64,000 bases of DNA from Delphinapterus leucas (lineage: Eukaryota > Chordata > Mammalia > Artiodactyla > Monodontidae). The stretch spans positions 1,551,917 to 1,615,916 of the forward strand of contig NW_022098091.1 in NCBI RefSeq assembly GCF_002288925.2, written 5' to 3'. The notes below the pieces were generated by a model. That model saw only the letters and a list, made by a program, of their open reading frames with translations. It was not told where the DNA came from and searched no databases. Position numbers and translations under genes: made by a program. This document shows positions 1 through 10,030 of the stretch, in pieces (positions within the stretch are counted from its first letter, which is position 1; every line of letters begins with the position of its first letter).

Positions 1-277
1 CTGACATGGTTGGGAAAGATAGATTGAATGGGATCTGTTTTCTGTGCTTTAAATGTTTTGTCCCTTGGGCTGCTACTGCTTCATGTTTCCATTATGGCAG
101 GTGTAGAGAAGCCTCAAAAGGAAAAACTGATTTGCTTGCCTAAAACTATAATGCCCACTTAACCTCCTTTACTCAGTCAGTGTCTTTTACAGTTTGCCCT
201 GGTTCTTAAATAATGTAAAGATTGGAGGATATAATTCACATAAAATGGGCACCTTCTCTCTCTCTTCCAGCATGTTG

Positions 278-480
278 CTTTTTGAAAGTATCGTGGGATA
301 GTGGAAAGAACACTGGGTTAAGAGTCAAGGTATCTGGGTTCTAGTCCCACTCAGTCTAGGCAGAATTGACATGTAACCTTGGTCAAGGCATTTAACCTCT
401 CTGGATTTCTATTTCCGCCTCTGTAAAACAGTTGAATATAGATAAGATTGATTCTGATTCTAAAATCCTGAAAAAAACTG
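278..480 (+). repeat. MIR SINE
   Basis: This is an ancient mammal-wide interspersed repeat in sense orientation. It shows the usual succession: a run resembling 'gttaagagtcaaggtatctg', a 'ggttctagtccc' tRNA-B-box-like segment, 'accttggtcaaggcatttaacctct' split by substitutions, and 'cctctgtaaaac'. Confidence 0.75.
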
Positions 481-1563
481 CTGTTCATTGTAAAGCCAAA
501 AGTGAGGAAGGCCCATAGGTGAGCCTACAGAGGGGAACTATTTGAAGACTACACGGGGAGAGAAGTTGAGGTTTGGGGGTTATAAATTCAGGCAAGAGGG
601 CCTCATAAGTATCATGGTCTTGAGGGTCAAGAAAAAAAATTCTAAGAAGCTAGCCGTGAAAGCTCTTGCCTCTGCCCTCACCTGCTTTCCTACAATCTGG
701 GCCCTTGCTGCTAAAAAGCTGCTCTGGCAGCCAAGCTGTGGGCCTGAAGAAACATGCTCAGTCATGCACATTTGGAGTCCCATATTTCAGATGTTATCAG
801 CTGCCAGGTGTATTGTTAGGGAGACAAGAAGAAAAGGGATGAACTGAGCGAGCCTCCAGGGCTTCGTGCTACTGCAGGGCTGGAGCAGCAGGTTCTCAGG
901 AGATGAGTCACCTTGGAGGAAGCTGGGGAAGGCGGTTAGGGAGAAGGAGAAGGAGCACTGAGAAATCTCTGCCTTCCTAGAGCCCAGTAACCCAGCTCCT
1001 GTGCTCTGAGAAGTAGCAATGCTGATCGTGAACCAGGTGGGGGAACGGGGCTGCAGGTGGCCAGCATCATCAGTCTAGTTATCACTGGCTTGGCCTGAAT
1101 GCAGCAGCCTGCTAGTTATCACAGAGAGAGCAGGGTGCGAACTAGCCGTTCAGGAGGGGAAGATTCTATAATCCTCTCTTGCCCTCTCAGCTCACCAGTT
1201 CTGATGTACCACACACCTGGCCTGATGAGGACGACTGATGAACTTGCTAATGCACGTTGCGGGGGGTGGTTTAGGGTGTGTCTCTACTTCTTTCCTGACC
1301 AGCCATTCACTTTTCAGGCCATCATTCAGATTGGATAGGAAAAAGTTGGTGAGGAGGGAGTGGAGAGAGCAGGATCCTGTGATTCCCTGGCCCCCAAACT
1401 CCTTGGCTGTCACTTGTAATTGTATATAATTTTTGTGTTTCTTGCTCCATTTCCTCATGCTGTCTTCCTTAGTCTAAAGTCCATGTGGGAAGGGGAAAAT
1501 GCTGAACATCCTTGTATAGTTTCCTCAACTGTCCCAGACATGTTGTACATAGATATGTCATGT

Positions 1564-1590
1564 TATTATATATATAAATATATATATAAT
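1564..1590. repeat. AT microsatellite
   Basis: A short run of alternating TA with interruptions inside the ENSA intron. It is simple low-complexity sequence with no visible function. Confidence 0.8.
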
Positions 1591-2357
1591 TTTGTACGTT
1601 TTCTTCACCTCCGATCTTCTCAAATTTTGTATTTTCTTTTCTGTCTGAGCTGCTTTCTCTGTCGGTCAGTATGACTCCTCAAGACTGAGGCCACAGTGAG
1701 TCTGGTTTTTAGGAAGGAATAGAAGAAATAGGGAAATCAGAAAAACTGTTGGTCTCTCTCTCCACCTGGTCATCTTCAAGGCTAAGAAAACAAAGAAGCA
1801 AGCTACGTTCTGTATATGCCACCTGTTTCCACAGCGTGAAGTACATAGCTTCCATGGCAAAGAAGGGTCATTTCAAAATCCAAATCCAAATTGCTTTGAT
1901 TAAACCTAGATTATTAAGTCCACTCAGAACAACATGTGTGCTGTCTGGCCCTGACCTCCGTGCAGTTACCACCCGATCACTGTGTGCCCCCAGTCCGTCT
2001 CTGCTGCTGCAAGTGGCTCTGGCCATGCCTCTGAAACCAAGCCTGCTCTGAGCCAGGCAGCTTACACCCCTGAAAACCTCCAGTTATTTTGATCTTGTCT
2101 AAAGAATTTGTTTTTGTTTTTGTTTTCATGGGTATCTCCAAAAAGACAGAGAACATTTTGTTTTGAAGACAGGAAAAGACTGAAATTCTTTTTTTTTTTT
2201 TTTTAAACAACTCGCTGGATAGGATTGAGACATGTGCCAGGTAGCCCTAATGATTGTTAAGTGTGGAAGAGTGATGGGGTAGAGACTGGGGTGGAACTTA
2301 GGGTTCTTTCCCTTACTGCTTGACAGTGTTTTCTTTTTCTTCTGTGTTCGTCTGCAG

Positions 2358-2373
2358 TGGCCAAGTTGAATGA
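2358..2373 (+). CDS. ENSA: ENSA terminal coding exon (last 4 codons and stop)
   Basis: ENSA (alpha-endosulfine) is a small phosphoprotein. Once phosphorylated by Greatwall kinase (MASTL) it inhibits PP2A-B55 and allows mitotic entry; it was first described as a ligand of the sulfonylurea receptor. The acceptor AG at 2356-2357 is followed by one base that completes a glycine codon, then Gly-Gln-Val-Glu and TGA at 2371-2373. This matches the C-terminal GGQVE of the long ENSA isoforms, which here begins in a codon split across the intron (phase 2 entry). Position and strand agree with human synteny, where ENSA lies beside MCL1 on the same strand. Only these few residues are in the window, so identification rests on the tail, the UTR and the neighbourhood. 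Confidence 0.82.
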
Positions 2374-3075
2374 TGCTGCCCGGGGCTCCGCCAGATCCTG
2401 AGACGCTGCCCCCCTGGGTCCTGTGCTGGCTCCTGCCCCTCCCTGCTTTTGCAGCCAGGGGTCAGGAGGTGGCTCGGGTGCGGGCTGGAGAGGCAGAAGC
2501 CCCTGCCCGTCGGTGTCCCAGCGCATGGAGCCCCTTGGGCTGAGCACCAAGACCTTGAACCTTTTTTGTTTTTCCTTTTTCTCCAAATAATTGTTGGGAG
2601 ACATCTCGGTGAAATCCTGGGGTTGGGGTGGGGGGTTGGGAGGGTGGAGTGGGAGATTTGGGGGGATATGAATTAGGGCTTGGAGTTGATAAAAACATTC
2701 TTGACTATCCTCCTTAACCATGTGGCTGGTGGGTGGGTGTGAGGAGGAGGAAGTAAAATGGACAAAAGATGAGAGGCTCTAATTCAGCTCTGTAGAAGAA
2801 TGCCTTGTTTGCTTGGATGTGGCTGGGGACCTGGTGTCAGATAAAAGAAACTGACCATCTAAATATGAAAGATGCAGACAGCTCCTCTGGTTCTGCAGAG
2901 CAAGCTGAGAACTCAATTATTCATTAAAAAAAAAAAAGTGCTGTCCTTGAAATAGATTTGCTGCGGGAAGAAGGGCAGTGAGCGTGGGAGAAGGGGGCCA
3001 TGAGCGTGGGGAGCTCCACAGAGCCCAGGGGACTTTTTCAGTTTGAAATAAAAAACAAAAGAAGACCCACAAAAA
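2374..3075 (+). other. ENSA: ENSA 3' UTR
   Basis: This is non-coding sequence after the ENSA stop, GC-rich at first (2374-2530) and then G/T-rich. The most likely end is the AATAAA at 3047-3052, because a GT/T-rich downstream element follows at about 3105-3130. An ATTAAA at 2923-2928 could give a shorter form. The 3' UTR would be about 0.7 kb. The antisense 154-codon open frame across it is a by-product of base composition. Confidence 0.68.
3047..3052 (+). terminator. ENSA: ENSA polyadenylation signal AATAAA
   Basis: A canonical hexamer about 675 nt after the ENSA stop. A GT-rich stretch 55-80 nt downstream fits a cleavage-stimulation element. The upstream ATTAAA at 2923-2928 is a weaker alternative. 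Confidence 0.65.
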
Positions 3076-4289
3076 AAACCCAACCCAGAAATACTCTGAA
3101 GCAGTTGGTGTGTTTTATTGGGGTTTGGGGAAAGGGAAGAAAACAATACTGAAGACACCATTCAAGGGGAGAAGCCAGTGTGGAGCCTGAGTTTCTAAGG
3201 AACAGGGGTCCTTCATGTGGGATGTGTCTGGGTTCCCCGTTTCCCTAATTTACGGAGAGGGAGCAGGGACGTTGGCATATAGACCAGGACTTTTCCTGAC
3301 TCCTGTCCAAGCTACTGTTTCTGTAGCTAATGCAGAAGATGCAGCCACCTCAGGTTTTGACTCACAAAATAAGGGGTTTGCGGTATTTGATCTAAATGGT
3401 TTATTGACACCTAAAGCTCAGTACAGGCTAAGCAAAAAAGGAAGCCTGCTTTTCCTTTTCCCTTTCAGTCTTCCATTCCTTCACAAGCTCTCATGTCTGT
3501 GAAGGAGAAATGTGACCTCTAGTAATAAGCCAAAAGGATTTCAAGCCTTTCTGCTAGTGGCCAGCAGGGGGCAGAGTCACTTCTTTCCTCATGATGTCCT
3601 AACCATCACTGGAATCCTGCCACTGAAAAAAGTTTAAAACTACTTGTGAGTGTAATATACAAAAGAAATGTTACCCAAGGAGAAACAAACTCACTTGTCT
3701 CCTCTCACACCAATCTACCATGTGTGAAGATTGAAACTTGCCCATTTGCCCAAGTTTGATTAGGAGAATTTATCATGGTATTTTCCCAAATGTGATTGGC
3801 TTCTCAAATGAGTGTGCATCAAGGAAGATAAACAGGGTCCACGAGACATAGATATTCCAGAGAAATCTCTATCATATTGAGGGGGAGGAGTACTTCTAAA
3901 CTAGAGAAGGAATGTTGTTCTCAGTATCTAACTCATTCTTCTTAATCAGAAACTTTCCCAATAAGTTTTCAGCTACTCGGGATGTTATGCTGACTTGCTC
4001 TCTCCTGATTTAGCCAGCGGATTGTGATGCTTCCTAACCATCAGCCTTTCTGAACAGCATGCTAGACACTAAGTGAGCCAGCTGGTTTGGAGAAATATAT
4101 TAAAGGCATTCCCTACCTTTGTGGGGTTTATTGTCTAACTGGAAGAAAATATATGAAAAAGTTCATATACTTCAAAAGGTATAAACTTTATATCTTTTTT
4201 TTATACAGAGAACATTTAAAATTTTTACTTAGCGATTAGAGCCATTTTTCTCTGGTCTCCACGTTTTGGGGTTGTTTTTAGATACGTCT
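3076..4289. other. Intergenic sequence, no gene seen
   Basis: Spacer downstream of ENSA. It begins with the GT-rich post-cleavage region. No recognisable exon, RNA gene or well-preserved repeat was seen. Confidence 0.6.
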
Positions 4290-4422
4290 TCATTTCTTTC
4301 TTTTTTTTTTTTTTTTTTGGTCACGGAGCACATGGGATCTTAGCTCCCCGACCAGGGATCAAACCCACGCCCCCTGCATTGGAAACACGGAGTCTTAACC
4401 ACTGGACTGCCAGGGGCTTCCC
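4290..4422 (-). repeat. tRNA-derived CHR-type SINE (minus, short form)
   Basis: The element reads on the minus strand. On the plus strand it begins with a poly-T tract (4301-4318) and ends with the complement of the SINE head ('caggggcttccc'). The B-box-like complement 'gggatcaaaccc' is present. It is about 120 bp plus tail, with a TA-rich target site. Confidence 0.88.
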
Positions 4423-4630
4423 TAAACTTTATATCTTAAAGCTAGGAGATATATGAATGTTTATTGTGGTGGGGTTTCTGAGCCTTTTCATCCTTATTCC
4501 CCTTAAACCAGTCCCATGACTTCTTTTTGAGCATGTTGTCCCTAGTTTTATGTTTGCCAGGTGGCTACAGCTGGGGAATGAGGCCAGCAAGTCTCAAGAT
4601 GTGGAATCATCTAGTTAGTGCAGTTTCATT

Positions 4631-4683
4631 TAATATACAGGTAACGGAAGTTAATACACAGGTAATGGAAGTTGACATACAGA
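4631..4683 (+). repeat. Imperfect 21-bp tandem repeat, 2.5 copies
   Basis: Two adjacent copies of a unit of the form TAATAyACAGGTAAyGGAAGT are followed by a partial third copy. It is a small minisatellite in otherwise unique sequence. Confidence 0.8.
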
Positions 4684-5362
4684 AATAAGTTACTTACAAG
4701 GTGGCAGTGCTAGTTTACTGAAGAGCTTGAGTTAGTATCTAGGCTTTTATATGATTTTTCCATTATTCTTGGCTTCCCTGGCCCTTAGGTTTAAGCATAG
4801 CATTAGGGATCCTGGGGTGCCAAGAGATGTTTGTTCCTATTTCTGTTTCAGTTTAAAACGTGCCATTTCTTTTCCTTCACTCCCATACTATAGGGCTAGG
4901 CAGTCAGGGAAGACTGATTCTGCAGTGCTTCAAATAGCTGTTCCTGCCCATTATTTTAGCTTGGTGTTTTCTAAAATCTTTATTCCAGAGAGTGGATTCA
5001 AGGGTTCTTCTACTCCAACATGGTTGAGTGATAATTGTGCTGACAAGCCTCTCAGTTGAGCCATCTGATATGCAGGGTGGCAGGGATGAAGTCACCATTT
5101 TTATTGTCCAGCAGCATTTATTTTAAGCTGTTGTGGCCCTAGCATGGAAAACACAGGCAAAAGAAAAATAGCCCGGAGAATTGCCATTGACGATATCTAC
5201 AGTCAGCCAGTGGCACCCACACTAGCAGCCCTTGTGTGTATAGTGCCCTCTACTGGGCCTTGAGGGAGGTTAACAAGGAAAGGGAAGATCTCTTCCCTTG
5301 GAAGCTAAGACCTGACAGTGGCATACAAATAAAAGCAAATTAATGTAAGATCCCGAGTGGCG
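4684..5362. other. Intergenic sequence, no gene seen
   Basis: No exon, RNA gene or clear repeat was recognised. A 102-codon open frame at 4751-5059 has no family resemblance and no splice or promoter context. Confidence 0.55.
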
Positions 5363-5574
5363 GGAGTTTCCATGGTGGCGCAGTGGATGAGACTCCGTGC
5401 TCCCAAGGCAGGGGGCCCAGGTTCGATCCCTGGTCAGGAAACTAGATCCCACATTGCATGCCGCAACTCGCATGCCCACAATAAGAGTTTGCATTGCCGC
5501 AACTAAGGAGCCGGCGAGCCACAACTAAGGAGCCTGCCTCCGGCAACTAAGACCCGGTGCAACTAAATAAATAA
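5363..5574 (+). repeat. tRNA-derived CHR-type SINE (plus)
   Basis: Sense copy with a head resembling 'tttccatggtggcgcagtgg', a B box 'ggttcgatccc', then the repeated 'gccgcaactaag' body and an 'aataaataag' tail. It abuts another SINE in the opposite orientation. Confidence 0.9.
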
Positions 5575-5681
5575 GATCCCACGTGGCATGCGGCATCTTA
5601 GTTCCCTGACCAAGGATTGAACCCATGTCCCCTGCAGCGGAAGCACAGAGTCTTAACCACTGGACCTCCAGGGAAGTCTCC
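5575..5681 (-). repeat. tRNA-derived CHR-type SINE (minus, short form)
   Basis: Antisense short SINE directly against the 3' tail of the previous copy, giving a tail-to-tail inverted pair. It ends with the complement of the head, 'ccagggaagtc'. Confidence 0.88.
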
Positions 5682-5834
5682 AAATTAATGCAGTTCTAAG
5701 CAGAATTCCCACAAGCTAAGAGAAGGAGGATCAGGAGATGAGTTGTTAGCTGAATTTTCTTAGAGATGGGTGACTTACTAATAAAGATAAGATGAGGCTG
5801 CCCATGCTTGGGCAGCAATATTTTAATTCACAAG

Positions 5835-5919
5835 TATTGGATTGGCCAAAAAGTTCGTTCGGGTTTTCCCATAAGCTCTTTTGGAAAAATCCAAACGAAC
5901 TTTTTGGCCAACCCCAATA
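5835..5919. mobile_element. Mariner-type miniature hairpin element (miR-2284/2285-like)
   Basis: A near-perfect palindrome of about 85 bp flanked by TA dinucleotides, the mariner target site. Each end reads TATTGG.TTGGCCAAAAAG or its complement, and the arms continue into 'ttcgttcgggttttcc'. This matches the cetartiodactyl mariner-derived miniature element from which, to my knowledge, the bovine miR-2284/2285 microRNA family arose. The loop is only about 10-12 nt, so the RNA would form one long hairpin. Whether it is transcribed or processed here is unknown. Confidence 0.85.
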
Positions 5920-6344
5920 ATTGTTGAACTCTTAACTTTGCGATTGGAAATATTAGCAGTTGTTGGGCAGATAAACAGTATAAGAAATGGTGTCTGCCCT
6001 GAAAGAACTTGAAGCCTCATTGAGACAACACTTCTACATATAATACATGTCAGTGGTAAAAGAATTCTGAGAAGGGGAAATTCAGAGGGCTGGAATCATT
6101 AGGTAAATATTAGTGGAAGAAATGGAGATTGAACTGGGCCTTGAAAGATGGGTAGTATTAAATTGTCTAGTTCAATTATCAGTTAATAAGTGCCTGTAAT
6201 ATGCCAGGCATTGTGCTAAAATATAAATGATATGTGGGTGCTTCTTTCAAGGCGATTCCACTCTGGTGGGGAAACTACACATGAGGAAATCATATGCAGT
6301 GTTAAACTTGCAGCAGTAGAAGCCCAGCTACATAGAGGAATAGG
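5920..6344. other. Intergenic sequence, old repeat debris
   Basis: Nothing coding was recognised. The phrase near 6185-6225 ('gtgcctgtaatatgccaggc') resembles old L2/MIR-type debris. Confidence 0.45.
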
Positions 6345-6535
6345 AACAAGTATTTAATAGTAATTGCACCTAGCCCATTGCTAAGTACTCAATTGACATC
6401 ATCTCATTTAGTCCTCACAACAATTCTACAAAGTAGGTAGTCTTAGTCTTGCCATTATACAAATGAGAAAACTAAATCAGTAACTTGGCCAAGTCACATA
6501 GCTTCCGAGAGTGGAGGCAGGATTCCACTGCCTGC
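6345..6535 (-). repeat. MIR SINE (minus)
   Basis: This reads as the complement of MIR: 'catctcatttagtcctcacaac', then 'caaatgagaaaactaaatcag', 'cttggccaagtcaca' and 'gaggcaggatt'. It is an ancient mammal-wide repeat. Confidence 0.75.
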
Positions 6536-6567
6536 AATGGGATGGGGAAAAGAGTGATCAGGAAGCA

Positions 6568-6651
6568 CTTCCACTGCCGGGCCGGTTCAATCCCTGGTCG
6601 GGGAACTAAGATCTCACAGGCTGCGTAGTGCAGCCATAAAAACAAAAAAAG
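6568..6651 (+). repeat. tRNA-derived SINE fragment (plus)
   Basis: A truncated short-form SINE that lacks its head. The segment 'ggttcaatccctggtcgggg' and the tail 'gcagccataaaaac' remain. It lies directly before a second SINE. Confidence 0.8.
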
Positions 6652-6660
6652 AGTGATCTG

Positions 6661-6885
6661 GGGACTTCCCTGGTGGTCCAGTGGATGCAGGGGACATGGG
6701 TTCGATCCCTGGTCAGGGAACTAAGATCCCATATGCCGCGGAGCAACTAAGCCTGTGTGCCACAACCACTGAGCTCGCATGCCACAACTAGAGAGAAGCT
6801 GTCATACCACAACGAAGAGCCCGCGCACCACAACGAAGACCCGATGCAGCCAAAAATAAATGAATTAATAAATCTTTTTAAAGAA
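6661..6885 (+). repeat. tRNA-derived CHR-type SINE (plus)
   Basis: Head 'gggacttccctggtggtcca', with an internal deletion between the A-box region and 'gtggatgcaggggac'. The B box 'ggttcgatccc' and the 'gacccgatgcagcc' 3' body precede an A-rich tail. Confidence 0.9.
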
Positions 6886-7199
6886 AAAGTGATCAGGAAA
6901 GATTTCATGGAGCAAATTCTGAAGGAGGAACAGGATTTCTCCAGAAAGGTAAGGTGAGAAAGGGCATTTTTGTACAGGGACCAACACTTAGAGAAGGATG
7001 AAACTGTGGAATCTGGTGATTCTGCAGTAGCAGTATCAAGTGAGTCCTGGGGAGGCACTGGAGACCAGGCCAGGAAGGTAGACAAGGATATGACTTGCAG
7101 GCAGGCATAGGAACCACTGAGGGGATTACAAAGAAGAAATCTTGTCAGTTCTATGTTTTAGACAGGTCACTGCAAAATTGTGTGGAAAAGGGATTTAAA
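6886..7199. other. Intergenic sequence, no gene seen
   Basis: No exon or named repeat was recognised. A 112-codon minus-strand open frame overlapping 6747-7085 runs largely through the SINE and has no family resemblance. Confidence 0.5.
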
Positions 7200-7204
7200 G
7201 GTAA

Positions 7205-7400
7205 TAGATTTAGTGATGGACTGGTTCTAGTGTCAGGTTTCCTGGTTTTGATAATTTGGGACAAGTTTCTTAAACTCTCTTTGCTTCAGTTTACTTATTT
7301 TGTAAAATAGGAATGATGTAGTACCCACCACAAATGACTGTTGTGATGATTAAACAAGATAAAGCATGAAAAGCCCTTACTTCAGGGACTACAACAGTGC
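7205..7400 (+). repeat. MIR SINE (plus)
   Basis: A decayed sense MIR copy: 'tttgggacaagtttcttaaac', 'gcttcagtttacttatttt', 'gtaaaataggaatgatg', 'gttgtgatgatta' and 'aacagtgcctaag' appear in the expected order. Confidence 0.7.
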
Positions 7401-8760
7401 CTAAGATATGGTTCCTGCCCCCAGGGAGCTTAAAGACTACTGGGGGATATAATAAAGACAGGTAGACTGACAATTATTAGAATACAAGGATTTGGTGCTA
7501 AGATAGGGATAAGCACAAAATGCTCTGGAAGCACAGAATACACACCTAATTTGGGCAGGTGGGAGAAGAACAGTCAGGAAAAAATCCCTTCACAGAAGGT
7601 AGCTTCTAAGCTGAAATATGATGGAGTAGTAGGACTTAGGTAAAGGGATTAGATTGGGAAAGGTCTTCCAGGTGGAAGAAACAGTATGTGAAAAGATGTA
7701 GAGGTATTACATTCTGGAAACTTAAAATAATTGAGAGTAGCTGTAGCATAGCATGCAAGGAATGAGGCCAGATGTCGGTGGAGGGAAGCAAGGGTTAGAT
7801 CACAAAGGGCCCTTTAGGCTTTATTCTGGAGGCAATGTGAAGCTGCTGAATAAAGGTTTTGAGCAAGGAAATGACATGATCAGATTGGCTCCTTAGAATA
7901 ATCTTTCTGATTGCAGTGTCAGGAAGAGATCGGAGAGGGTATAATGGATGTATTAGAGACGCTATTAATGGGATGGAAAAGTTGGGAAGGGTTAAGGCTA
8001 TTGTGAAGAGGAAGATGATGAATTCAATTTGAGACATAATAAGTTTAAAGTAACAATGAAACATCTAAGTGGAGAATTCTGTACTACACTTAGTAAACTG
8101 TTACCATGGGTTAGTTGAGTTATGAGTGAGACAGACTGTATGTTGCTACAGTACTGTAGGCTAGATATGACTGGGAAATAAAGAAGGTAGTGATAGTGAG
8201 GATGAAGAAGAGTGAACAGATTCAAGAGATATATGAGAAGTACAATCAACAGAACTTCATGGGGGTGGGACTCGGGAAGAGACAGGACTCCAATAAAAAA
8301 TTCCGAGTTTTCCGGCCTGAGTTGCTGGGTAAATGATGATGCCATAATCCAGAGAGAGAATACAGCTGGAAGAGCAAGTTTAGCAAGGAAGACAATGAGT
8401 TCAGTTTTGCCGAAGAGTTGATATGAGGTGCCTATAGAACATCCAAGAGCAGATGACTAGAAAGTTACTGGATTTATGAGTCTAGAGGTTGGATAAAAAG
8501 TCAGAATAGGAGATACAGATTCTGTAGACTTTAAGATGTACTAGTAAAGCCATGGCCGTGAAAATATAGAGAGCAGAAAGACTGAAGAACTGATCCTGAT
8601 GAAGGCTGACATCTGAAAGGAATAGAGAAAAGGGCCCAACAAAATAGGAGAATCAGGAAGATGTCATGCCCAAGGACAGAGTTTAATGGAGAAACTCAAT
8701 CAGTCAATAGTGTAAAATGCTATTAGAAGTTAAGTTTAAAAACGAGACTATCTCACCTAT
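7400..8760. repeat. Ancient mammalian interspersed repeat (family unnamed here)
   Basis: A long, decayed stretch carrying phrases that I recognise from an old mammal-wide repeat: 'gagcaaggaaatgacatgatc' near 7860, 'gatgatgaattcaattt' near 8015, 'atgagttcagttttg' near 8395 and 'gaggtgcctatagaacatcc' near 8425. Similar phrasing recurs at 22020-22340. I cannot assign a family name with confidence. The short open frames in it are not genes. Confidence 0.5.
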
Positions 8761-8998
8761 GTAATAAAAAGTGCCCCCAAATTTCAGGAAAGCAGTGTGC
8801 CAAAATCGTGAATAACTGTTTGCCAGGATTATGGTCTAAGGTGTGTATGTGTGCGTGTCCACTATCTGTACTTTTCAGGGTTTTGGCAGTGAGCATGTAT
8901 TTGACCACTAGAGGTAATTTTAATTCTATGTTAATTCTAGAATAAAAATAAAATCACAAGAATAAAATCACAAAATGTTTCTTTTAAATGGACTAAAA

Positions 8999-9260
8999 GG
9001 GGCTTCCCTGGTGGTGCCGTGGTTAAGAATCCGCCTGCCAATGCAGGGGACACGGGTTCGAGCCCTGGTCCAGCAGGATCCCACATGCCACGGAGCAACT
9101 AAGCCCGTACGCCACAACTACTGAGCCCGTGTGCTGCAACTACTGAAGCCCGCACGCCTAGAGCCCATGCTCTGCAACAAGAGAATCCACCGCAATGAGA
9201 AGCCTGCGCGCAGCAACGAAGACCCAACACAGCCAAAAAAAAAAAAAAAAAAAATCAATT
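8999..9260 (+). repeat. tRNA-derived CHR-type SINE (plus, long form)
   Basis: Head 'gggcttccctggtggtgccg', B box 'ggttcgagccc', repeated 'caactactgagcc' units, 'gaagacccaacacagcc' and a 20-nt poly-A tail. Confidence 0.92.
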
Positions 9261-9904
9261 AAAGGGTGTCCATTTGATTTGCCAGTTAGTAACCTTTTTG
9301 AAACCAGTTTCCATGGATTGGTAGAGGTAGAATCTTGCTTGTAAAACTGAGTGGTGTGCGAAGGTTTTGTTGCTTGCTGTTGTTGTTTTAGGATGGTAAT
9401 GATAGGCATGTATATTTACCAAGTGAAAGGAACAAGTAAAAGTAGAAGCTCAATAAAGAATGATGATAACCAAAAAGCAGGGTTCCAAAAAGAAACGGGG
9501 AGTTGGGGGGCAAGAAGGAGCTCAGGTGGATGTGGTTAATTAAACAAGAGTTCAGCAAACATTTATTGAGCACTTACTATGTGCCAGCCACTGTACAAGG
9601 TGAGGTGCTGAGTTAGCAAGTCAGCTCAGTTAGGAATTGGTCTAAAGCAGGAGGATATATACCTTATCCTGCATGAGACTCAAGGTGAAGATGTAACAAA
9701 GGGTAAACTCACAGCTGTTTGTGAATAGGGGTAGGTAATTGATGGGAGTCCTCGTCTGACAGCTTCCTTGTTCTTTGTGGAATAGGATGTGAGGTTGATA
9801 CTTGAGAGGGAAGTGGGAGTTAGGGGGCTTAAGAAGAGTGGCCATAGTGTTGGAGAGAGGATGAAGGGAGGAGGATGAAAGAGCGATGATAAAAAATACT
9901 ATTT
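9261..9904. other. Intergenic sequence with an L2/MIR-like scrap
   Basis: The segment 9550-9610 ('catttattgagcacttact', 'gtgccagccactgtac') is typical of old interspersed repeat ends. No gene was seen. Confidence 0.5.
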
Positions 9905-10030
9905 AGTATTATGAGAAGCCCGCGCACCACAACGAACAGTAGACCCCGCTCGCCGCATCCAGAGAAAAGCCCGTGTGCAGTAACGAAGATACAACACAGC
10001 CAAAAATAAAATAATTAAAAAAAGAAAAAA
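9905..10030 (+). repeat. 5'-truncated CHR-type SINE (plus)
   Basis: Only the 3' body survives, from 'gagaagcccgcgcaccac' through 'cgaagatacaacacagcc' to an A-rich tail. The promoter-bearing head is missing. Confidence 0.85.

Larger units (their letters stand above)
1..2357 (+). other. ENSA: Last intron of ENSA (3' portion)
   Basis: This stretch precedes the ENSA terminal exon. It ends in a pyrimidine-rich tract followed by the acceptor AG at 2356-2357. The upstream ENSA exons, which carry the conserved FDSGDY phosphosite region, are not in the window, so the intron starts beyond the left edge. It holds a MIR element near 278-480 and an AT-rich microsatellite near 1564-1590; no other gene was recognised. 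An alternative ENSA 3' end inside this intron cannot be excluded from sequence alone. Confidence 0.75.

Noticed and set aside
2257..2721. 154-codon minus-strand open frame
   Set aside because: Antisense to the ENSA terminal exon and 3' UTR; proline-rich by composition, with no family resemblance.
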